Assembly: GCA_000697665.1 (NCBI GenBank)
Contig: KL197718.1
Coordinates: 258,746 to 322,745, forward strand
Direction of reading: 5' to 3'
DNA length: 64,000 nt
Source of the DNA: Jaapia argillacea MUCL 33604
Lineage: Eukaryota; Basidiomycota; Agaricomycetes; Jaapiales; Jaapiaceae
Part shown: positions 1 to 10,000 of the stretch, piece by piece
Position numbering within the stretch: the stretch's first letter is position 1
How the letters are laid out: every line of letters begins with the position of its first letter
The notes under the pieces: model-generated
Database searches by the model: none
What the model was told of the DNA's origin: nothing
What the model saw: only the letters and a program-made list of their open reading frames with translations
Program-made: the position numbers and the translations under genes

Positions 1-476
1 CCCTCGTCTGAATATTTGCCCCTCCGCAACGAGCAGTGGGTTGGGTTAGAGAGGATTCGGATCACACAAGAAGTTGAGCATGCAGGAGCGCGAGAGGTAC
101 CCGTCGATGCGACCCCCAGTAGGTTCATCATTCTATATTACAATTTCATTACTGATTTGCGCTGATAGATGTTTGCATACGGCTTTGGTCACCTTCCGTA
201 GTGCCCTTCTTCCACCCTGGGAGAGGAATATTAATATTAATCCTTCCCGTAAGTCTCGACTATCACCCCTTTCCTCGCCTTCCCGCCTAAAGTCTGCATC
301 GCCTCACTCAGCTGGATCGTAATGAAAGCCCTAGCCAACTTGTAAGTCCTCCATTATGCCTAAAATAATTTGACCTCAGCTAACACGCATACATCTAGCT
401 GTTGGATTGCATCTCGAGACAGTCGCTTGGATCAACCCCATACTCCCCCGTTTGCAGGGATATTCATGTGAAGTAA
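1..476 (+). CDS. 3' end of an unidentified intron-containing gene (enters from left edge)
   Basis: The window appears to open inside a coding exon. Reading from base 1 there is an open frame to 118, then a GT..TAG intron (119-168). Exons 169-248, 312-341 and 399-476 follow with matching phases, and the last ends in TAA at 474-476. All three introns have good donors (GTAGGT, GTAAGT, GTAAGT) and AG acceptors, and the frame closes without a stop. The visible tail of about 100 residues shows no domain I recognise. The support is only splice-frame consistency over short exons, so it could be chance. The 3' end faces the MYND gene on the opposite strand, leaving about 270 bp of intergenic DNA. Confidence 0.35.
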
Positions 477-750
477 TGTACCTGCCGAGGCTCGGGGTGT
501 TGTAGCTGTTAGGGGTCGGTAATAAAATGATTTATTTGCTATTTATTTGAATATATGCGCTATATCGACCCGAACCAGCCAGCCGTTTGAAGCTGGGATG
601 GCCACAGCTGGTCAGAGATGCAAACAAGTATGAACTACTGGTGCGTATTGCACCTGGTCCAAGCTGGTTGAGGGGATGATCCGTCCAACTGGTCAGGGGT
701 TTGAACACTCACCTACTCTCGGCTGCTCGGAGCTTGAACAGCAACACCTT

Positions 751-1553
751 TCACGCAGTGAATGCGGGCCAATTCTCGATCCAAACACGCCCGAAGGACC
801 TCGGTGAGTTGACCCAATAGCCTTCAGCTCGACCGTGGATGCCACACCTAATTTGATAAACGGGACAGCCCACTCCGCCTTCAGCTATTACCTCGTCTTG
901 TCGAGTCTTCACACCAAGATAACCCGGGGTTTGCCAGACCTCATCTGGCACATTGGAGATCTCATAGAAGGCGGTGATCACAAATCTATCTGACATTGGG
1001 CGACGCTTTCCTGATGCGTCTCTAGGGACATAATCCACAGTGATGTCCAAAATGCTCTTCAAAGCTCTAGAAGGGTATATCCAGAGTTGAAGGCCATGTT
1101 CGAGGGCTGTGTCGAGTGCATGGCGATAGATCTTGCGGAATAGTGAGGAAGGCAGAAAATAACGTGTCATTTCATGGAAATCACGCACGACTATCCATTT
1201 GTTCATGTTATCGGAGATATTGGCGACATCTGCGTCTGAAGGGTTTTTGGGGATGGTTCGTGCGGCGACGGCGACTTGGCAGCTGTGCTTGTGGTTCTTC
1301 CAGTGCGCTTTCTGGCGCGCCCGATTCTGTAACGATAGTCGACGAGGCCGAGTTATAAGACGCGGCCGCAGGGAAGATGCCCGCGAGAACGTACGCAGTA
1401 GTACGCATATCGACAATCTGACATTGAGGTCGCGGTGGATCAGCTCATGGAATAATTAATGGAGGGGGAAACAATAGCCTCACCCGCGCAACGAAGAAGT
1501 TTGGGAGGTTGTTCACAACAGAACATACATTGGATGTCAGGGTGGATTGGCAT
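751..1553 (-). CDS. MYND-type zinc-finger protein, 222 aa
   Basis: Three exons on the minus strand: 1553-1484, 1417-1395 and 1326-751. The phases close to 223 codons including TGA. The N-terminus carries a MYND finger in the order CMFC ... LLRCAG-DC ... YYC ... QKAHWKNHKHSC, split by the two introns. MYND fingers normally bind two zinc ions and mediate protein-protein contacts. Here the cysteine expected four residues after YYC is arginine (NRARQKAHW), a single-base change from TGC to CGC, and one Cys spacing is x3 instead of x2, so the fold may be weakened. The remaining ~170 residues are a basidiomycete-type tail with aromatic patches and no catalytic domain that I recognise. Such single-MYND proteins form large families in Agaricomycetes. 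Function unknown. Confidence 0.7.
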
Positions 1554-2142
1554 TATAGGGAGTGGTAGTGATGGTGCTGCTGCTGGTGCTGCTGCAAGGG
1601 CAAACCTAGTTATATGCAAGCTACCATTAAGATTCAGAAGGCACTAGAACATTTCGAAAGGCCATGAGAATGCAGCATGATGGAATTGTGGGGAGATAGG
1701 AAGTGGTCATGGGGGTTAATGAGCAGCATTTGGCCTAATCGGTCTGGACGGATATGGGAATGGGGAAAATTCTGGCATAATAATGGTGCTGCTGATGGTG
1801 GATAGGGTTCACTTCCTTCCAAGATTAGGGGGATAAGCAGCTTGGAAGGACCATGAGGCTGCAAGCCTGAGAGGTTGACCAGCTGGCACATACTAATGGG
1901 GATATCCAGCAGTAGGTGAGCCTAGAATAGAGCAGGGTATTCAAATAAGACCAAGAGCAAGCTAGGAGCAGGTTTGAACCCAGTTTTATTGCAGGATGTG
2001 TTATAGTTGGGCAAAGGAACAGCAGTGAGAGGCGCTGAACATTCGCGGATCAAGATGCCACGTGTCGACCAATTCCGATCCGTTCGTTCGTTATCCGCTT
2101 CTACCTCCAACAAGATATTTTCATCTAGGATTAACCAGCTGC
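1554..2142. other. intergenic; short GCT/GGT-rich simple repeat
   Basis: This is the divergent spacer between the MYND gene (minus) and MRM2 (plus). A short trinucleotide-like run of ggtgctgct units sits at about 1570-1605, with a second short one near 1790. I see no other gene or RNA here. Confidence 0.5.
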
Positions 2143-3204
2143 ATGCCCAAACCCACCCCCGCCCTCCTCAAATCACTCTCACCCTCCTCCCGCCAATGGC
2201 TCTCTCGTCAGTTCACAGACCCCTACGTTAAAGCCCGGCTCTCCCATCCCGCCTCTTACCGTTCACGTTCAGCTTTCAAGCTACTAGAACTGGATGCAAA
2301 GTATAGGTTTTTAGACCATAAAGATGTGAGGTGTGTGGTAGACCTTGGTGCTGCGCCTGGGGGTTGGAGCCAGGTTGTCGCTGGGAAGGTTTTGGGGAGG
2401 CAAGGGCCGTCATTTGGGTTGAGTGTTGGGAGTGGGAAGGGAGAGGGAAAGAGGAGGAGGAGAGGAGAGGGAAAGAGGAGGAGGAGAGGAGAGGAGGAAT
2501 CATCGTGGAGTGCACCTTCGAGGGAGAATTTGGATGCGGAGATGATTTCGGAAGAGGAGAGGATGCATCATCTCGCTGAACAATCTCAGACGACGATCGT
2601 TGCGCTCGATTTGCTGAGGATTACACCTATACCGGGTGTACATACTATCCAAGCTGATTTTATGGCGCCGTCTACCTCTGGTCTGATACGAGCGTTACTT
2701 CCCGACTCCCACAACTCCGACAAGGGGAAGGAGAAGGCACCTCCTTTGGACGCAGGGGGTCAAGAAACGCATCCTACATTACCTACCTCCGGGAAGCGCT
2801 CTGGGCAGGTGGACATCGTACTGTCCGACATGGCTTCGAATGCTTCTGGTAATAGAATCCATGACGTTCAATCCAGCCTTGACATCTGTGAGGCTGTTTT
2901 CCGCTTCGTCCAAGGGAATATGAGGAGTGCGAAAAATGTTGGGAGATGGAGGGGTGGTGTTCTAATGTGAGTTCCCATTGTCATTGCTATGTACTCCTTC
3001 ATCGCTTGGTTTTCTCGCCACTGGTAGACTTTCGCTGAGACCATCCCTATGCCTAGTCTAAAACATTTTACCCACCCCTCCCTTCAAGAATTCAGGCGCC
3101 AGTGCCTTGACCCGAGTTTTAACAATGTTTATTTCATGAAGCCTGGGTCCAGCCGAGGAGATTCAAGCGAGGCGTATTGGGTTTGTATGGGGTGGAAGGG
3201 ATGA
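2143..3204 (+). CDS. MRM2: mitochondrial 21S/16S rRNA 2'-O-ribose methyltransferase (FtsJ/RrmJ family), 323 aa
   Basis: Two exons, 2143-2966 and 3057-3204, with a 90-nt GTGAGT..TAG intron. The SAM-binding motif I is VVDLGAAPGGWSQV, preceded by the FtsJ signature SYRSRSAFKLLEL. The K-D-K-E catalytic tetrad is visible: K in SAFKL, D in LSDMASNASG, K in LKHF across the exon junction, and E in SSEAYW. The C-terminus ends in YWVCMGWKG, typical of Mrm2. The ATG at 2143 gives a basic, Ser-rich N-terminus suited to a mitochondrial presequence; no upstream in-frame ATG was seen. The family methylates a conserved uridine in the A-loop of the large mitochondrial rRNA. Oddity: a basic/acidic insert (about residues 99-130) holds an exact 24-bp tandem duplication. 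A scrap of this gene recurs at 13493-13564. Confidence 0.93.
2444..2497 (+). repeat. 24-bp tandem duplication inside MRM2
   Basis: A purine-only unit (ggagagggaaagaggaggag plus aga) occurs twice in tandem, with a partial third start. It codes for the repeated peptide GEGKRRRR between FtsJ motif I and the acidic stretch, so the reading frame is kept. Boundaries are good to a few bases because the unit is low-complexity. Confidence 0.8.
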
Positions 3205-4059
3205 GTGAAGGTGCAGCGGAAATCTTGAGACGGCTGCCTATGGGTGTGGGTGATGGAGAATGGAGCTACATTTAGGGATGGCTCCGAGCTGTGGGATCTA
3301 GTTTGAGGTGTCGATTGACCTTGGTCGTTGAGTGCCATACCGCCCACCTTGACTTTAGTAGGCCTGGGGCTTTGATGCGGATATGGTCACGGTCGACCTA
3401 TGATGGGCTTCCAACATACAGGGATTGTTCTGATGGTCGTTTGGGTAACCATCGTTTGACTCGCCACACGTATATATTCTTCACCTAGGGTACTTAAATT
3501 GGAAAGTTCAAAGGCAAAGGTGACGCGTCGCAGTCACGTGGCTTTTCCCTTTTGTCCTGTTCGTGTCTTGCATGTTGCTGTGCTCCGATAAGTATCCTCT
3601 GCGTTTGGCCTTCTCCGCTCCACTGGCGTTATTGTCCCCTGTCTGTCTCCTTATCCTGCATCAAATCTCACAGCTTCTCCGTCAGCTGGACATGGACCCA
3701 CGACGATGCTGGCGCTCCGTTGTTCAACATGCCAACTAGCATTCGTAAAGGCATACAAGTTCGTCTCTTGCGCTGCAATTTATTGTTACGCTTTGGGGTA
3801 TATCTCTACATCCAGGTCTACATCCTGATGCGTGGCCACAACGTGTAACTGCAGTGCACATCTGCATATCTGTGATTGTGATAGCGACGAATGTATGTTC
3901 TGTGATCGATCTCAGTCTATATTGATCTTCCTGAGCGCTCTCCCCCTAAGTATTAAAACGGCGAGTCTACCTCATGAATCTGCCACACCACTATCACGAC
4001 CTTGATAGTTCAAACCTTTGCCCACTTGATTCGCTCTCGCTATTGTCGTTATCTGTTGG
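3205..4059. other. intergenic between MRM2 and the sacsin-like gene
   Basis: Same-strand spacer of 855 bp. It contains pyrimidine-rich DNA upstream of the next start codon, as expected for a fungal promoter, and several short open frames without coding character. No RNA gene or repeat was seen. Confidence 0.5.
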
Positions 4060-7000
4060 ATGGACGAGTTCAACGAATACATATCCCCCACTGCGGGTAT
4101 CAAAGGGATACTAAGCCAGTATTCTTTTGGGAATGGTTTCCTTCGGGAGATCTTGCAGAACTCTGAAGATGCAGGCGCGACGGAGCAGGTATGTCCTCAT
4201 TACCTCCATTTCTCACCTTGCCTTGACTTATCGGAGTCTGTATTTAGGTTTTCATTTTGGACTACAGAACACATGCCAAAGAGTCGCTGTTCGATGAATG
4301 CTACCAGGTCTCTCAAGGGCCTGCGTTGTTAGCGTATAACAATGCCATATTTCAGGAGAAAGATTGGACCGCGTTGATTAGGCCGCATAAATCTTCCAAA
4401 GGGACGGATAGGACGTTAGTCTCTTTACTTGTGATGCTTGACACTCGACTAACTCTTGGAGTCTATTAGAAAGATTGGGAAGTATGGCATGGGCTTTCGG
4501 TCAAGCTATCACGTACGCACTTGCATTCTTTCAATCAATCGTCCAACATATACAATGTGGCGTCTGGTAGTGATATTGGTGTCCTTACTGATGTCCTCCG
4601 ATCAATAGATAACGGACACGCCTCAAATCCTCTCGGATAGGTTCTTAGCTGTGCTTGACCCCCACCGAGGAGGTAAAAAGATTGATTTCGTAGAGGAAGG
4701 TGACCGGTACCGAGACCAACTCGCTGGCTTTGATCGTTTCTTCCCGTTGCCGCAACCAGGACAAGGTTGGAATGTCGGGATGTTTGAGGGGACTGTTATT
4801 AGGTTGCCACTGAGGACCGAGGAAGAGGCGAAGAAGAGTGAGTTGAGTAATAAGGTCTGTCTTTTCTCTCTCGTTATGAGTGATGTGTTCGGTTCTCCTG
4901 ACATCGATTTTGGGTAGGCGATCAGACCCCCGGAGATTCACCAGCTTTTTCTCTCGTTCATCGAGAGTGAGATAGACCAGGTGTTGCTATTCTTGTCCAA
5001 CCTCGCCAGCATCAAGATATGTGAGATCGACGAGGAGGGAAAGGAAACTCATTTTGCGACGGTTACCATTTCCAGGACCCCTCCCATTCTTGCATCAATC
5101 TCAACCTCCGCGAACCAAGAGGAGAGAGATAGATGCACCAGTCATTTGTGCACCGTCGATCTCCAACGTTTGGAGAAGGAGAAGGAAAAGAAGACGTGGC
5201 GTATCCTCCATTGTCCTTTCTCCTCGTCGCACGCCGCAGACCTCGTCGCTGCTCGCTTGGATAGCACTGATCCACCAGACTTGGAGAAAGAGAAACTCGT
5301 ACCGGACGTCGGACTAGCTATTCCTTTGCCCCTCCCACCAGCTCAATCAACCGGTGCCGCCGGAGTATGGGATGGAGGGAGGTTGTTCACATACCTCCCA
5401 TTACCAATCCCCACCGGATTCGCTTTTCATGTCCATGCACCCTTTGCGTTGACGGGTGATAGGCAGCGGTTGCAGAATGTTAGCGAAACTGGTATTTCAG
5501 GGAATTCCACAGCTGCGTGCGTACGATTTCCCACTCTCGTTTTTGACCTTACTCTTAACCCTGTTCATTTCTGAATGTGCAGACTGTATATTGCGTGGAA
5601 CCGAGTGCTTTTTAGCGATTTCATACCTCGAGCGATTGCAAGGTTGTTGCTCCTACTTGTTGAGCACCCGTCAGTTGACGACGGTATTGAAGCCGATGCC
5701 GATATGGATATATACGCCGTTTGGCCTCCACCTCAAGCGAAGAACCCGAGTGGCGAAGCTGTATATTGGGCATCGATCTTGAAAGATATCGTGTCGGCGT
5801 CGGTTTCAGTGGGCAAAATCTGGCCTGCGATCCTCGGTACTGACAAAGAGACCCAGAGGTATCTCGACTTGGGTGCTCATGATGCTTTTTTGGCCAATGG
5901 GAATGAGGGAGAGGGTTGTTTGGAGGCGTTGGCGCGGGCGGGGCTTGATATTGTGAGGCCACCGAGGCATGTTGAAGAAGCTGTTATGGAAAGCGGCGTC
6001 AAGTTTGAGAGCATGGGTCCGGATGAAGTGTGGAGATGTCTCTTGGTGAGTGGCCGTCATTGCCGCTTAGATTCCGGATTTTGGGTTCGATATTTTGCTG
6101 ATGGATTTTTTTTTGGGGATATGAAGAGCAAGAAGAAATTGCAGTCGGATATGGACGTCGTGGATGCAGACGCTCGGCGCAAGGTCCTTTCGTATCTATT
6201 ATCGACGAACAAGTTGCAGAACATCGTTGGGCTGGAACTTATCCCCGTTGTTGGCCACGGACATGCTGCCCTCATCAAATCCTCCGACGGTGTCGTCCGT
6301 ACACTCTTGGCGGAAGAGGATGAGAGATTGTGGGATCAATTCGATCCCTCTGCCGTCATGTTGTCACGGCTGCCGAGTCCAGTTGCTGATCTCTTGACGA
6401 AAGAAGGGCCGGGTTGTCTCAATGTCCAGGTACTCACTGTGGAGCGAGTTGGGGAGTATTTGAGCGTTGCTTTGAGGAAATTTGGAATTGATGTTGGGGG
6501 TAGAAGGGACGATGGACTTGTTGACACTGGTATTGGAGGCGAGTCGCTCAAGTGGCTGGCGAAGTTTTGGGTCTGGGTGGCTAGCTGGGAGAATGGCCCG
6601 AAGTTGCTTGACTCGATTCGGGATTTGCCTCTCTTGCCTACGGACCGAGGTCGTGTTTGCGGAACCCAGCTTTTCGCCCCGCATCCTAATATTGATGCTG
6701 AGGCTCGTCGGGTGCTTGACGATCTACTAGTCCAGTTTCTTCCCGTCGACTTTCCGGCTTCTCCGCGGGATTTCATGGAAGGACATGGTATCATCAAGTC
6801 ATCCGCCGACGCTCATCATCTTCTATCCCACCTCGAGAATAGATTTGGTAACCGGTCCATGGGTGAAAGTGACGCGAAAGTCCTTCGACGCGTACTTGCC
6901 ATGGCCTGCCAGAATGCAAGGTCTTTGTCCTTGGATGATCGGCGCACATTACGCTCGCTTCCTATATTTCCACAGGCTACTGCGTTGGGTTCTCTCACGC

Positions 7001-10000
7001 AGAACCTGCCGATCGATTCTGCCGACTCTAACGACCTGCCATTCCTCCCGACCATCTCAAGTCGCCACTTCGTCGTCGGAACTGGGGATTGCTTGACTCT
7101 TGTCAGGTATATGCGGAACCAGCTCGACCTTCACCCCCTCACTCGCCCCGGACTTCTTGAGCTGTCAATTGATCACCTTGCTGATCAGCCAAGGTCATTT
7201 CAGCGTGCCATTGTTGACCATTTGGTTGCAAGGAGAGCTGATTATCCTGATCGCCTTGTTGAGAAGCTGCGCGATGTGGGCTTCTTGACCACGCAGGACC
7301 ATGTCGCTACTCGAGCACCAAGGGAGGTAGTGGACCCTGATAGCGAACTCGCTAGTTTATTCCTCAAAGGAGATCAACGCCTCCCTCTCATTGCGGATGA
7401 CGACCATGATTCCAAAGCGATAATGGCTGGCCTTCGCACTCTCAAGTGCCTTTGTGTTCTCAAGGACGACATCGTGTCAGAACGCATCTCGTTCATATCG
7501 GCTTCGCCCAAGCTGAACCGTAGCGTCGCCCATCGGATGGCGTGTACCTTGCTTCGGTTAATGAACGAAAGCAAGGAAAGCATTGGGTTGGCGCTTGATC
7601 AAAGTGTTCGCTGGTTGCCTTGCATCGAAGGAAAGAGCCTTCACAGCTCGAGAGAGTGCTATCCGCCTAATATCTACCATCCGAAGCTATTTGACCAAGT
7701 CGCCGCCACTCTCTCAGTGAAAGTTGATTCCCCAACACTTCTAGCTGCGTTAGGTTGGGATGGAGAAATACCGTTCGCCGTCGTGAAGAAGCAGCTGGCT
7801 GCAGTTGGAGATTATGACAGCCTTGTAGTCCTCGTGAAACATTTCGCCAAGCGCATCCATGGTGGATCCCAGGACGTCGATGGGCTTCGGGAGATGACCC
7901 AGGGTCGTGCATGGATCCCCATAGCGCCCAATCGCATTGCAAAAACATCCCATGTTGTGTTTGGCATGCCGCGCGCATCTCCCTTCCATCAGATCCCGCC
8001 TAGCCTCACCAGACCTGACTACTGTCGAACCTTCTTCTCGTTGATGGGTTGTGCTGATAGGTGAGTGATTTTCTACATACCTGTACACCAGAACTGAATG
8101 TCCATGCATCGCAGACCGTCCAACATTGCAATCTACGACGAGCTGGCCATTTTGGCCGATGGGCCCCCTTCCCGTAGTACACCACGGCTGGCTCGAGACC
8201 TACTCGACGAACTCGCCGAAATTCCAAACAAAGAGAGACCTCGCGTTCTCGTACCAGATACCACTGGGAGTCTCCGTCCCCTGGACAACGTATGCTACGA
8301 TGATCGTCGTCACGACTGGACAGGGTTTGAAGTACCCGAAGGGATGTATGCCGCTCATAACGTGATCGATGTTGCTCTTGCCGCGAAGCTCGACCTTCCA
8401 CTCTTGTCTTCGATCAGCGAAGTAGAGGACGAGGAGCCAGAGGATGAGAGCGACATGAAACAGGATGTTACCATACGTATCAAGCAAGAACTCAGGCAGT
8501 ATACCTTGGAACAAGCTTTCGGTGAATTCGTCGCAAATGCAGCGGATGCCAAGGCCCACAAATTTGATCTGGTTGTGGATGAGCGTCCTGGTCCGCTGGA
8601 GCACCTTTTATGCGAGCATATGGAGCAGTTTCAATCATCACCTGCCCTGGTTCTGCATAACAACGCCAGCTTTTCAGACGAAGATTTCCGTCGCATCCGA
8701 AATTTCGGTGGTGGTGGAAAGGATGCAGAATCCATCGGTCGGTTTGGCCTCGGCGCATTCTCAATGTATCATTTTACAGAGGTAAAAGTTCTTCTTCCAT
8801 CCTTGTGCAGCCATGAACTATTTCTGCTAGGTTGTCACAATTATCTCCGGGGGATATGCCCTGTTTCTGGATCCATCACGGAGACATCTTAGGCTTTTTA
8901 ACCAGAAAGGGACTGCCCTTTTGGTCCCTCTCAAGAAAATGAGACGGTGAGCCCTACTGTACACTTCGCCCCTTCGCTCTGACCCTTCGATTCAGGAGCT
9001 ACCGCGGTCACTTGGAAGCACTGGGTGGTATGTTCGACTTCTCCATTTCCAATAACTATTACAACGGCGTAAGTTTATATGTTCAACCTTACATACGCCC
9101 CATCTAATATCCCCGCAGACGTTATTCAGACTTCCTCTTCGCACCGCCTCACAAGCGGCTGAAAGTCATATGTCCACGACAAGCGTCTCCATTTCCAGAG
9201 TTCTTAGCCTTGTGGACGAAAAATATTTCGAGATTGCCAGGCAGTCGGTCCTCTTCACCGGCATCGAAAAGATCACGGCTCAACACCGCCGAGTTGGTCG
9301 TGATTTGACATTCAGGTGGAAGGTATCAGCCAAGCGCCGTGACACCCCGGAGGGCCTTTTCAAAGTGACGACAACTCACCGACTGGGTATTGACGAGTGG
9401 TATGTCACAACTCAGTCGCAGGACGTACCCGATGAATTCCGTTCACTCCTCGAAACCCACGGCATTCCTGGCAAAGCCACAGTTGGCCTTGCCGCCCGAA
9501 CGTCCCCCTCATCGGACACCCGTTCCAAGTTCTTCTCGACTTTGCCTTTGCCCATAGACACTTGTCTGCCGGTCCATCTCCACGCAACCTTCATCCTCGC
9601 TCAGGACAGGAGATCCATCCGTTTCGAGGAGTCTAATGAGATCAGCCTAGAAATCAAGTATAATCGATGGTTGTTATCAGAGTTGGTGCCCCCACTTTAC
9701 CTATCCCTTTTGGAAACAAGTGTCAACTCCGACGATTGCTCCCACTGGTGGCCCGGACGTCGTTCATGTGTCCAGGAACCATTGGGTGAACTGGTTATTC
9801 AATCACTGTTTTCTCGACATTTCGCATCCTGCAGTCGGCCCATTTGCCGCAGTCTCTCCGGTCATCGAGTCGCTCCTCAAAATGGAGTTTTCTTGGGTGC
9901 TGAGCATGCCTCGATTCGGAAAGTCTTGGAGGTGGTCTCGCCCCCTGATCTGATAACACTCCCGAGCTCGATTCACCTACGCGCACTTCAGGGTGGGATT

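Noticed and set aside
2062-2142. Upstream extension of MRM2 from 2062
   Set aside because: The codon there is GTG, and the region lacks a eukaryotic start. ATG 2143 is used.
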